This document shows positions 1-10,850 of a stretch of 64,000 bases of DNA, piece after piece. The stretch is from Lytechinus pictus. Its lineage: Eukaryota; Echinodermata; Echinoidea; Temnopleuroida; Toxopneustidae. Each line of letters opens with the position of its first letter. Position 1 is the first letter of the stretch. The stretch covers positions 521,501-585,500 of the forward strand of contig NC_087252.1 of assembly GCF_037042905.1 (NCBI RefSeq), written 5' to 3'. The position numbers and the translations under genes are program-made. The notes beneath the pieces were generated by a model. The model saw nothing but the letters and a program-made list of their open reading frames with translations, made no database searches and was not told where the DNA came from.

Positions 1-330
1 ATGTTCAAAGTGTGTTCACAGTGTGTTGACAATGTGTTCCCAGTGTGATGACAGTGTGTTGATAGTGCGTCCACAGCGTGTTCACAGTGTGTACTCAATT
101 CTGATGTGATTCACAGTGAGAATTTGGCAGTTTGACGATACTTTCACAATGTGGACCGTCTTTGCCAATGTGAGTACTTACAGTGTGCTCACTTGGTGGA
201 TTCTGTGGATGTAATATTTCAACTGTGTAAAAATGATTTCTCTCTGTCTGTTCCACACGGTGAACGAAATGTGAATACACATGTAGAAACACTGAATTAG
301 AACACACTGTGGAATAAACTATTTCTTTTC
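1..330. repeat. GTGTTCACA-type satellite block
   Basis: Degenerate short tandem repeats built on GTGTTCACAGT, clearest at 1-110 and decaying to 310. The same motif, in either orientation, recurs at 41640-41910 and 43366-44420. The block runs off the left edge. No gene is seen in it. Confidence 0.7.
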
Positions 331-1140
331 AGCAAGGGTTGTGTGGCAAATTATAAACTATATATGATTTTTGTAAGATTATTGATATGTATTTCACTGG
401 ATTCTGTGGCTCTTCATGTATTTGTTAACTTTATCTGGCTTATAAATGGGGAGGGGGCTGGGGGACCTTCGATCATGCCACTTTAAGTTTCACCATAAAA
501 AAAAATTAAATAAACAAGGAGAAATAAAAGAAAAGGTAAGAAAAGGGGTAAAATAATTATAACATTCCGTTTTGTTGTTAATTTTTTTCTAATCAGTTCC
601 TTTCCGCTCGGAAGTTCCATCTCTCCTTTGTTATTATATGATTTTGTATCTTCTTTGTCTTGGTTTGTATCTCGTCTTGAATTAAAAAATATGCTATCAT
701 ATTTTCTTCTCTTTGGGGAGGTAGATTTTCTAGGGCATTGATTCGCCCACGCGTAGCTGCAGTAGAAAGATTGCTACATTATTTCTCCTACCTGTAATTT
801 AATACTTAACTTGTATTCCGATATTGTCGGGTGTTATCGATTTATCGCCCCCTACGGTGGCCTCGCCGTCACCAAACCGATTACATCGACTGATTTTATC
901 AATGAAAAGGGAAATTTAACACGTGCTTAAAATGCCAATGTCCTTACAAGTTAGTGACTGTATACTGTAAGACGGATTTAGAAAAAATACTTTGGGGCGT
1001 CGGGGAATATTTATGGCTCAAATTTAGCCGCAATTCATCCGTATAACTATGAAATCGATTGTTGCCAGTTTGGAATTTCGATTAGGCCTGCCGGGAGGCG
1101 ATATCTAAAAATAACAAGAAATTGTTATGATTTTATCATC
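331..1140. other. No gene recognised
   Basis: AT-rich sequence with short homopolymer runs. I see no open frame with domain character, no tandem array and no clear inverted repeat. Confidence 0.5.
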
Positions 1141-1144
1141 ACTG

Positions 1145-1560
1145 ACGTACAGAGGGAGGAGGTGGCGCTTGGGGTGGGCCATGGACCACCTCCCCCACAA
1201 GACAAAGAAATCAAAATGAGGACAAAACATAGAAAATAAAAGGAAAATCGGTTAATCATAATTGTTTATAGAATGTCATGTCAGAATTCATAATAACAAA
1301 ATATTTTTGTACCAAAAAGGACAAACATTTTGCTCGCCTGCTTCGATCACTCGCAGCTTGTTGGAAATGTTTTCCCCTTACGCCATATCCGACCCCCTTC
1401 AAATGTGTTACGCCACTTCTTATGGTTATTCAAGTCGTAAAGCAAAGAGAAGAGTAGGAAAAGGCGAAGAAGGGAAGAAAAAAGAAAGAAAGGTGAAATA
1501 TTGGCCGAGTAAATCTATCATAATTTTACCTGGATGAATTTCAAATCTAACAGAAAATTA
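1145..1560. repeat. Dispersed repeat, G-rich-head family
   Basis: A G-rich head with GGTGGCGCTTGGGG is followed by an A-rich stretch and then a segment with 'ttgctcgc' and 'gacccccttcaaat'. The same layout recurs at 4573-5045, 20960-21245, 33191-33420, 33680-33965 and 61507-61790. I see no coding capacity and take it to be a non-autonomous interspersed element. Confidence 0.5.
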
Positions 1561-1651
1561 GAAAGGTATTTTTTCCCCAATGAAATATAATAAAAATTCA
1601 TGTAACAAAGTGCCAATCGATGCAGGGGTTGCGACTATAGGGGACTCTTCG

Positions 1652-1862
1652 TCATCATCATTACCATCACCACCACCACAACCACCATCATCATCGTCAT
1701 CATCACCATAATAATAATCACCATATCATCATCATCATCATGATCATCATCAACATCATTATCATCATCATCATCACCACCATTATCATCATCACCAACA
1801 TCATCATCACCACCACCAACACCACCATTATCTTCATCATCATCTTAATCGTCGTCGTCATC
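1652..1862. repeat. (ATC)n microsatellite
   Basis: Long imperfect array of TCA/CAT/CAC triplets. The methionine- or isoleucine-rich frames across it, on both strands, are translations of the repeat and not genes. Confidence 0.9.
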
Positions 1863-1929
1863 GTCGTAAGCAACCTCAATAAAAATAAAATCACATCATC
1901 TAAAAAAAGATTGCAGCAACACCTCAACA

Positions 1930-2141
1930 TCAGGGGCTCCGCCAGATTTTACAGGGAAGTGGGGGGGGGGGGGGGTGGGCTGGTAGCAAGGAGACCTATT
2001 TTCTCAATTGAACATGGGAGTTATGCTCTTATTACTTCGCTCTCACCTTTTTTCCACTTTCCCTTTCATTTTTCACTTAAAAAATCAAAGGGGCCATCGG
2101 TCCCTTGCCCCCTCCTATCCTGAAGTGACGCCCCTGCTCAG
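1930..2141. repeat. Foldback element with poly-G tract
   Basis: It begins CAGGGGCTCCGCCAG and ends GACGCCCCTGCTCAG, which are imperfect inverted ends. It has an internal G run of about 14 near 1962 and a pyrimidine-rich middle. The ends resemble those at 15930-16052 and 51099-51350. Confidence 0.5.
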
Positions 2142-3541
2142 CATAATAATCGCCATCATTATAATGGGGCTGTCTTCGATACTGTTATTTCATGTGATCC
2201 TCTACAAAGTTTAGAGTACCGGCTATTTTGGGCATCATTTACACCACCTCACCTCAATCCTATCTGATCTTATCATCCACGAAAAAGGTTTTTATTACTA
2301 TAGCTGCAGCTTTCACGTTAGTCTGGGTCGGAGCCTCTCACTCCATACCAGCTCAAGGGGGAACTCCAGGATAAAAAAAATGTATGATTTGTATTGAAAA
2401 AAAAATACGCAAACAGCAAATAAAAAATTGATTTATAAATAGAGTTTATTCGAAATCGGCCACCCGTGTGTGAATACTGGAGTGACTTTCGGGGGAAAAA
2501 AGAAAGATACGATACGAAATATGTAATTATCAGATAATACACAAAATAACGGATAATGAAATAACCAATAAAACCACTTTTCTAGCTGCGAGTCACTGTT
2601 ATGATAATGGAGTGTTAAGACATGATTTGAATATGAAATAGTTTTAAATCTAGGTACTTGCTCAAAAAGATAATATGTGAATATTTCACTCGCCTTTTAT
2701 TCCCTTTGGTAGTGACGTCAATGATTACTCAATTTGGAGTGAATTAAGAGTGAACATACGAACGTTTAACACAGATCTCACTTCAAAAAGGGTAAAATTC
2801 ACTCAATAACAATTGAAAGTCAGTGGAGTAAAATCTACTCATCCCCGGGGGAGAAAGTTATTAATTCGATTTGTTGAGAGAACATTCTAGTTTCTATTTT
2901 ATTAGCCTGTTTAATTTAATTATAGATATTCTTGCTTGGCGACTGCGAAGACACACAAACAAGGGTAACTCAAAATCATACCCGTATTGGAGGACTTCAG
3001 TATAACAGATCGATAATGATTATGTTTCTAATCCCCAAAATATTAAAAAATTAATGTACGCTTAAAATTGCCGAAATAGGCCTAAAGCCCCTCCCCTAAA
3101 AAGGGGGGAAAACAATTAAAAAGCAAAAATTCAATAAAAACCAAATAAAGTCGTGCTTTGGCATAAAATCTTGTTTTAAATGAGTCTTATGATAATTTTA
3201 TTACAGTAGTATCATCATGATTATAGCCATACAGACAGTTCATTGTAAACCGTTTCATCTATATCCATTCATCTTTACGTCCAATCAGATCCTTCAAAAA
3301 TATAGTTGATTCTTCAACGTGAGTGTGCATGTATTCGCTGGATGTGGTATACTAGATGATATCCCGTATTCCACATGTGGTGATATGTCGGGTTAACCTC
3401 GGGAAATCACAATGTGCATTATAAAAGCTCGATATTGTCATTGAGTTATCGACCCGTTCCGTAAAGGAACCCATTGTCCCATTCGTGAAGCCTTTTGGAA
3501 TTAGAGAATTCAGTAGATAAGTGTTGATTGTAGAGTCCTGA
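2142..3541. other. Mostly featureless; ACTC-rich palindromic patch
   Basis: No gene is seen. At 2680-2870 scattered TTCACTC/GAGTGAA words in opposite orientations suggest a decayed relative of the ACTCC foldbacks at 48965-49195 and 50245-50530. The minus-strand open frame at 3352-3549 overlaps the end of the peptide gene in another frame and is more likely its 3' untranslated region. Confidence 0.35.
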
Positions 3542-4237
3542 TCATACACCGATCCCTCGGATGGCCATCACAGCCGAAGGTCCCCTGAAACATCCCTTAA
3601 GCCGTCCTTGTAAATCACACACGCAAACAAGACTAGCAGAAGCGAAGCACATACGAGATTTACCTGAAGAAAACAAATGATAGTGATGTATTATTAGTGA
3701 TGATGAATGTAAATGATCATCAATAATAACAACAACCACTGTGTTACCACACTACATCTGACATGATATGATTAAGCCCCCTACCTGAATACACCAGTTA
3801 CTGCTATACTACTACAACTATCACCACACCTACTGCTACTACCTATAAGAACAGCAGCAACAACAATAGTAATAATGATAAAAATAATAATTATTATGGT
3901 AATGAAGATTGATGATTATAATGATGATAACAATAATAATGATAATGATAATAATAATGATAATACTAATAATATTTCATTTAGAGGCATATGAAATCGT
4001 GAAGTTAAAAAAAATTGATAAGCAATTTTCTTCTCGAATCAACACTATTGCATTACCTGATAATAAAGGATTTCTCCTTTCTGGTTGATGGCCCCTTGTT
4101 TCGACTTCAAACTGTGTTCTATCAGGCTCGCTCAGTGATAGTGCATTGAGATGATATAAAGGTGAGGCTGACACACGTGGTAATATGATAGTTAATGAGA
4201 CAAAACAGAGGACGAGGATGAATAGAGGATGTGACAT
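3542..4237 (-). CDS. Candidate small secreted Cys-rich peptide precursor (two exons)
   Basis: The model joins exon 1 at 4237-4057 (181 nt) to exon 2 at 3663-3542 (122 nt), giving 100 residues. The start ATG is chosen because it is followed at once by a hydrophobic leader (residues 4-20, FILVLCFVSLTIILP) with a plausible cleavage after VSA at residue 24. Exon 1 ends in phase 1 at GTAATG. Exon 2 begins after a TTTTCTTCAG acceptor, also in phase 1, so the frame continues across the join. The mature C-terminal part starts after KSR and holds four cysteines with spacing C-x7-C-x-C-x8-C. It ends IRGIGV and stop, with no amidation glycine-dibasic signal. The size, leader and terminal Cys cluster suggest a secreted peptide. 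I do not recognise the family, and no function is assigned. A 393-bp intron carries an (AAT)n tract. An upstream in-frame ATG at 4294 would lengthen the N-terminus and bury the leader. Confidence 0.5.
3880..3975. repeat. (AAT/GAT)n microsatellite in peptide-gene intron
   Basis: Imperfect AATAATGAT triplet run inside the intron of the peptide precursor model. Confidence 0.8.
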
Positions 4238-4572
4238 TGTGACGTCAGAATAGGGACCTGTACAGGGAGGAGAAAAGAGAAACGGGAATCCCAAGTGTAT
4301 ATTATAAGCGCTAGTATGCGATAAGCCAAATCTGATCTGGGTTCCATTTCATGAATGTTGTTATACTAGCAACTCTTGCTGAAGTACAAACTTTCAATGA
4401 AACAGCCAATCAGGAAGCAGAATTTTCACTGCTGCCATGGGAGTTAATTTTCCAGCAAGAGTCACTATTATATCAACTTTTTATGCAATGGGGCCCTGGT
4501 CGCATTTAATTTCACACAAAAAAAATACAGATCTACAATACTCTTTGGCGGATTATCGTCTAATCTCCAATC

Positions 4573-5045
4573 ACTGGCGTAGTGGCTTGGGGGTTATGGA
4601 CCCCCAAATATTCTACGAACAAGAAAAAAAAAAAAAAAGAAAGAAAAGGAACGGAAAATGATGATAATATAATTTCCTAAAAATTATATCAAATTGAAAA
4701 TCTATCACAAAATTAGATGTTAGTACTGAAAAAGTCAAAATTCGGGCTCGCTCGCTTCGCTTTTCCCCATACCTCATGTCTGACCCTCTCAATTTCAGTG
4801 GCATTATGAGTCAAAACTATACAGGGGCAAGATATGACGTATCAAGCAAACTTTATAAGAGTTGTGAGCGAGCAAAAGTTATGACTTTGTTTAGTACAAA
4901 ATCCAATTTTGTGATACATTTTTACATAATATTCAGAAAATATTATCACATTTCACCCTTCTTTCTTCCCTCTTCTTTCCTTTTTTCTCTCTTTTTTGTG
5001 TGGGGGGGGGGGCAAAAGCCCCCAATTTGTACGCCCGGCACTGCT
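4573..5045. repeat. Dispersed repeat, G-rich-head family
   Basis: Starts with 'actggcgtagtggcttgggg' and an A run, and ends with a G run near 5002 followed by 'cgcccggcactgc', which is roughly the inverse of the start. The inner words 'gagcgagcaaaagttatgac' and 'ccaattttgtgatacat' recur almost unchanged at 20960-21245. Confidence 0.6.
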
Positions 5046-5115
5046 TTAATTACCAAAGAGACGAAAATATACGTTCACCAAGCAGTGATGTGCAGAAAAT
5101 ACTGCCATAAGAACC

Positions 5116-5285
5116 ATACCTCGGTCACATTTGCTCTACGTGTAACGGTGGCCGTACGGCGAGTCGAAAACAACCGTTTTATTCATCTTTATTCAAACCA
5201 CCATTATGTAGCTGGTACAATTTTTTTAAACGGCTGTTTTCGACTCGCCGTATACTACCGCCTCAGAGCATGTGACCGAGGTATT
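5116..5285. mobile_element. Foldback MITE with about 60-bp arms
   Basis: The left arm starts TACCTCGGTCACAT and the right arm ends ATGTGACCGAGGTA. Both arms also carry ACGGCGAGTCGAAAACA in inverse orientation. There is no coding capacity. It abuts the next foldback element directly. Confidence 0.8.
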
Positions 5286-5895
5286 AAAGGTCAAGTCCAC
5301 CCCACAAAATTGTTGATTTGAATTGATAGAGAAAAATCAAACAAAAATAACGCTGCAAATTTCATCGAAATCGGATGTAAAATAAGAAAGTTATGACATT
5401 TTTAAGTTTCGCTTATTTTTCACAAAACAGTTCAATGCACAACTCAGCGATATGCAAATGAGAGAGTCGATGATGTCCATCACTCACTATTTCTTTTGTT
5501 TTTTATTGTTTGAATAATACAATATTTCAATTTTTACAGATTTGACAATAAGGATCAACTTAATTTAACCATAAAATGTTAAATTAATGGTAATTCCACA
5601 TGTTCAGGGAGAAATAAAACTTTGTGTCACTTGATGAGGAGGAGAAAATTAGAATATTTCATATTTCATATAATAAAATACAAAAGAAATAGTGAGTGGG
5701 TGACGTCATCAGTCTGCCAATTTGCATACCGACCAGGATGTGCATATAACTGTTTTGTGAAATTAAGCGAAACTTTAAAATGTCATAACTTTCTTATTTT
5801 ACATCCAATTTTGATGAAATTTTCAGTGTTTTGCTTGTTTGATTTTTCTCCTTTTTTTCAAATCAACATTTTGTTGGGGTGGACTTGTCCTTTAA
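5285..5895. mobile_element. Long-arm foldback element, GTCAAGTCCACCCC family
   Basis: The left end AAAGGTCAAGTCCACCCC is answered at the right by GGGGTGGACTTGTCCTTT. The arms are about 150 bp and include AAATCGGATGTAAAATAAG and TTTCGCTTATTTTTCACAAA in inverse copies. Other copies lie at 56727-57325, 57500-58090 and 58276-58858, and an end fragment lies at 26149. Confidence 0.85.
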
Positions 5896-6024
5896 TGCTG
5901 ATATCATAAGTGAGCCAAAATTTGATTAAAATTATTTATTTTTTATTCTTCTTTTATCAAAGGGAAGGTCCCTGCTCGGGGCAAAAACACAGATCAGCGG
6001 ATTACATTTACATCGTGAAATGCG

Positions 6025-6180
6025 CGCTAACAGCCGGTGCAGACTCGGCTTCGCGTTTACACGGAGAAAAAATTGCAGTGGCTGCACCGTGAGCCGGTGC
6101 AAGTCAATCGCGTTTACACGCATAAAAAAGGCGAGGCTGCACTGGCTCTCGAGTCTGCACCGCCAGCAGATGCAGTGTGT
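6025..6180. mobile_element. Small foldback element
   Basis: AGCCGGTGCAGACTCG on the left is matched by CGAGTCTGCACCG on the right. Internal GCGTTTACACG words occur in both halves. The open frames on both strands here are by-products of the GC-rich palindrome. Confidence 0.6.
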
Positions 6181-6239
6181 AAACACGGTATATAATAGCT
6201 GTGATCGGCCTGGAGCCGGTTTCTTTGGTGAGACTGTAT

Positions 6240-7063
6240 CATAAACCATTAATCATTGACTCTCGGTCATTCACCGTGCGACCCGATTGAATAGCGCTAA
6301 CCACATTCTCTCCGCGAATAGAGCGGGAAAGAATATACATCTCTATATGTATGTTGTCACCATTTATTTGATTGTTATCACTCAATTGATTAAGGCCAAT
6401 CGTCTTTTGATGAGTAGAGTCCTCTCACAATCAACTTCTCCCTTTAGAAAATAATAAACAGCTGTGAAATTAACCTCAATAACCATAAGCCCGATTGAAT
6501 TTAGATTCTCATTTGATTTTAATTTAAGGCAAACTATAAAAGTCAATATAAATCGCAGTTTTATTCTGGGGGACTTGTTTGTCTGCGGAAGTTGTTATTC
6601 CCTCTGCTCGGCACATTCTTGCAAAAGCCAAATAGTATTTTCACTGAATTCACATGCATTTTTATCAATTTTTTAGTTTCTCTTTCCCATTTATTTATTT
6701 TTAGCATTATTTTTGTAAACAATATTCGTTATTTACATTGACTTTCTATCTAAAATCTTGTTAATTCTTATCAGTAATTTTGCTTGAATACCTGATTTAC
6801 GACTACACGTACATACGAAATGAAGTGATGAATGATGTGAAAAAAATAATAAAGGTGATGTTTAGAGTATAGAAGAATGGTAAATATTGCTCTTTTGCAA
6901 GTTGTAGATAAGTTTATTACTATAAAAACGAGTAAATAATAACACAAACTTGGATCGATCCCTCCTGTTCAATCTATATTTGAAGGTAAATGTTGAGCAA
7001 TATTCAACCTTGAAGTGAAAAGATTTTGTAAATATCTCGACCTGTAGACTCACGTTTACCAAT
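6240..7063. other. No gene recognised
   Basis: AT-rich sequence with no domain-like frame, tandem array or clear inverted repeat. Confidence 0.5.
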
Positions 7064-7264
7064 TACACTCTAAAAAACGAAGAGATACGAAGAGCTAATT
7101 TAGGTCTTAAAGAGCGTGTATAGTGACTGCACTTCGGAGTGCTGATTTTTCTCGTTCAAATTTGAACTAGACAATTTAATGAGCGCTCCGAAGTGCAGTC
7201 ACTATACACGTTCTTTAAGAGCTAAATTAGCTCTTCGTAGCTCTTCGTTTTTTTTTAGAGTGTA
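7064..7264. mobile_element. Near-perfect palindromic MITE, 201 bp
   Basis: Starts TACACTCTAAAAAACGAAGA and ends TTTTTTTTAGAGTGTA. The two arms of about 80 bp match closely through AGTGACTGCACTTCGGAG and its complement. Only a short AT-rich loop separates them. No coding capacity. Confidence 0.9.
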
Positions 7265-7935
7265 CCATCTGAATCAAGGCCTAACCTTTAATCTCTTATT
7301 GCAGTTTTTCAGGCCTTTTCCATCTTTCTGTGATTATCATAATAGCCTCCTTTACTCTAAATCGTAAACTCACCGTCATCAATTTTCGTCTTCATCCTCC
7401 CCTTCTCTTGATTACTTCTACCAAAGGGTTACCCTTAAACATCCCCGTATTTGTTTCCTTCATGGATACAAAGACAGTGTGATGAATCGAGTACTTAAAA
7501 CCTTTTCATCGTATACTCCTTCCCCCTCTCGCTATAATGACGTAATGAGGGTCATCTTTTATCTGCCCCTCAAGTCTCTAGCCCTAGTCGCCCCCGGGGT
7601 CGCCCCCCTCTCTCTCTCTGCATCCCGCTTCCTTTACCCCCCTCTCTATCTTTCTAGCACACAGTCTTTCTTTCTTTCTTCATAATACGCAGTTCCTCCT
7701 GGAAATTAGGTTGGTATGTCCTTCCCCTTCGTATTACTGTTTAGAGCAAACGTATTTTTATTTCCCCCCTTTTGCAGGTCATTTTTTCTGACCAAAATCC
7801 TCTTCATTTTGGAGTGGAACCCCTTTTTTTATTGAGGGGGGGGGGTGTTAACAAAGTAGCAGTCCTCTTGAATAGTCGTTCCCATGCCCATGCTCTCCTT
7901 ACATTTATTATACAAATCCAACCATTTCTTAATCC
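7265..7935. other. Pyrimidine-rich, no gene recognised
   Basis: TC-rich low-complexity sequence (7560-7680) and a G run near 7838. No supported gene. Confidence 0.5.
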
Positions 7936-8098
7936 AGGGGGCCGTTTCATAAAGCTATTCGTAAGTTAAGAGCGACTGGTGAACCTTTCTTACGCGCTTA
8001 ACCATCGCCAATGAATATTACAATTACCAAAAGAAAGGACCACCAGTCGTTCTTAAAGCAGCTCTTAACTTACGAGCAGCTTTATGAAACACCCACCA
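7936..8098. mobile_element. GGGGCCGTTTCATAAAG foldback MITE, copy 1
   Basis: Left end GGGGGCCGTTTCATAAAGC and right end GCTTTATGAAACACCCACC, with inner inverse copies of TAAGTTAAGAGC and ACCAGTCG. Two further copies lie at 12873-13046 and 59326-59513. Confidence 0.9.
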
Positions 8099-8479
8099 GG
8101 TCTTCTTTAATCAGCATCATCTTTTAGGTTGAGGCAGAAGATTTATTCATTTTCCATCTAAATGCATCGAGGTTTGATATAGAGGTAAACTTTCGCATCC
8201 GGGGTTTATTCCTACTAATTATTACTCAAGGGAGATCCATCTTTTAAGCAAGACTGATCTTCTATAAAGCCTGCATCCATCAACATCTCAACTCAGTTTG
8301 CAGTGGGGGTGGCAGGGCGGGGAATGGGAGGCACATAATACCCCGAGCGGGTGCCAGTGAAAATGCGATTAACATTTACTTTTAACAATCTGAATACTTT
8401 AGTTACATTTTCAAGACTGTAATCAATAGTGTTTTGATTTCAAAATTAGAATCGAAAGTAACTACAACTACGACTACTA

Positions 8480-9182
8480 CATTTACCTACTGCTGAATAC
8501 AATACTATATAGGTTAAAGGTTATATATCATGCATTATTTGAAGAAGAAACGTATAGACAAATAAAGAAGACAACTCATGCACACGCCATGCCCATCAAC
8601 TTAAACTACGAAAGGGGATATAGGTTAACATTTACCTACTGCTGAATACAATACTATAGGTTAAATGATACCAGTTGTATAAAGTTTTAAACAACTGTTT
8701 TAAAACTTTAACCAATTAAAAAAGAAGTTAAAACAACTTGTTGTTAGAGTGACAGACTTAAACCTTTTTAATTTCAATGTTTATTAATTACGATTTTGAC
8801 ATTTACAGTCATCTTAAACTTTTTATTTATTCATTGAAGATGCAGTTTTGTACCTATGTATTTTCTCATCGTATATAAGATCCCGTGATTTGATATCACT
8901 CTAGAAAACAAACTGTAAAAAATATACAAAATTATACGTCCTATTTCTACCTCCTCAATTTTACTTCCTATCTTCCCAACTTTCAACTCAACTTTCCTCC
9001 CCTCCTTTGCTCCCCCTCTTTCTCTCTCTTTCATATCTTATTTTCTCTGCACCCCCCTCAAATCAAACAGTTCTTGCTCTAATGCCCCTTTCGCAGTTTA
9101 AGTTGATGGGCATGGCGTGTGCATGAATTATCTTCTTTATTTGTCTATACGTTTCTTCTTTAAATAATGCATGATATATTAT
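8480..9182. repeat. Large inverted repeat with direct-repeat flank
   Basis: The arm at about 8523-8620 ('atatatcatgcattatttga' onward) is repeated inverted at about 9081-9182, with a spacer near 460 bp. A 30-bp word starting 'acatttacctactgctgaat' is repeated directly at 8480 and 8629. No coding capacity is seen in the spacer. It could be a foldback element with internal sequence. Confidence 0.7.
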
Positions 9183-10705
9183 GTACTATTTATCTAGGCG
9201 AGTTTGTTTATAGGGATCGTATAACTTTTTTGATTTGTTAACAATTACTTAATTATGTGACTTATTATCATGTTTATACTATTATTTTAAAAAGATTCTG
9301 AAATACAGCCTTTGGCTGCTACTGATTTTTCTTTAGATAAAACATTACCATTACCAAAATGAAAGCTTCTGCTTGGTGATAGAAACTTGTAATTTTCTTC
9401 ACAGAGAGTAAAATTCATTGTTCCGTAAACAAATAAATGAATAGATTAATAACAATAAATGAATACGATAGATAATTGACTGAATAATGAAATAAAAAAA
9501 ATAACATTAATAATAATTAATAAATAGATGAATAAATAAAATATATCAATAAACAAAAATGAATAATATAAATGTTGAAGAAATAGAGCTAAATCACTGG
9601 GGAAATATAAATATATCAGTAAGAGGCGCAACTGAGATGAGGTTTTGATAATCAAAATGATGAATGAAAGAAAAAATGAACACATTGATTAATAAATTCA
9701 ATACATTTAGATATAAACGAATGGTTAATAGATGCATGAAAAGTTATGGAAGAATAAATCATGAAATAATAATTAAATGAAATGAGAATAATCATCATAC
9801 TTTATTCTCAAAATAGGGACTTGATCGCTAAAAAAAAAAATCCTCTAAGTTGTACACAGCAAAAATGCTGGCTAAAATTTCTTTCCAACCCGGCGCTGCT
9901 TACTATATGAACCTTAAAATAGTACCTTTTCGGTTTAAACAAGTGTTTTAAAATATTAGGATCTAGTTTTAATATTTAAAGGGGGAGCTAACTTTGTGTG
10001 GTCTCTCATCGACTGTGTGTTATGAATACATAGTCTTAAAATATACGTTTTCAGATATCTACCAACTGACCAATACTACAGAGAATAAATTGACCTATAA
10101 TTGTATATGTATAGAGAAACTAAAATGTTCTTAGAGGATAAGTAATTGTTTGCTCCTTGGTGACATAATTATTGCGGTATAAAGGTATTGAGTAGTTAAT
10201 TAGCATGTTATCATTCAAGTGGGTCTATATAACTAGACTACACCAGCATTATGGGCAGGAAACTGGTCAGGTATGACAAGTTGAGGACTCGAGATGGCGC
10301 TACTGGTTCGTATCTGTATAGTTCTTACTAAATCAAGCGTGGTTGTTTAAATTGTTAAACAACGTTATAGTAAACAGCGTTGTATGATATTTCAACCAGC
10401 TTTACTGTGTAAGTGCCCTCCTGAAAGCTGGCTACGCCACTAATAATTATGCACCATTACCCAAAGATGAGAAAGGTTAATGAAAGAAACGACTAAACGT
10501 CTTAAAAATAGGACACCTAAATGACAAATCATTATAATCAGGAGATAAGAAAGACCTTTCCATCTTTCTTATATACTATATAGAGCAGAAGTACTTTCAT
10601 CGTGCGAGTCAATAATTATGCACATTCACTAGAAGTAAATGGATTAAAAAAACCGAACGATGATGTGCGCGCCAGTTGTAATAACGCATTAGCTTTGATC
10701 GGTCT
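9183..10705. other. AT-rich, no gene recognised
   Basis: 9420-9800 is an AATA/ATGA-rich low-complexity stretch. The rest shows no domain-like frame. Confidence 0.5.
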
Positions 10706-10850
10706 GGGGTCCGTTGCAGAAAGAGTTGCGTTTAAACGCAAGTCAAAAATCAATCGCAAGTCCCAAATGCGCGCTGTTGATTGGTTGAAAATCAAGTTAC
10801 GCATGATTTTTAGAGATGCGATTGATTGCAACTCTTTCTGCAACGGGCCC
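10706..10850. mobile_element. GTTGCAGAAAGAGTTGC foldback MITE, intact copy
   Basis: Left CCGTTGCAGAAAGAGTTGCG and right GCAACTCTTTCTGCAACGG are inverse. The inner TTGATTGGTTGAAAATCAAG is also palindromic. It serves as the empty-site reference for the interrupted copy at 13489-14102. Confidence 0.85.

Noticed and set aside
1718..2123. Overlapping Met-rich and Ile-rich frames
   Set aside because: Translation of (ATC)n on both strands.
3352..3549. 65-codon minus frame as a third exon of the peptide gene
   Set aside because: It overlaps the stop of exon 2 in another frame and would need a weak GTGTAT donor. No domain character.
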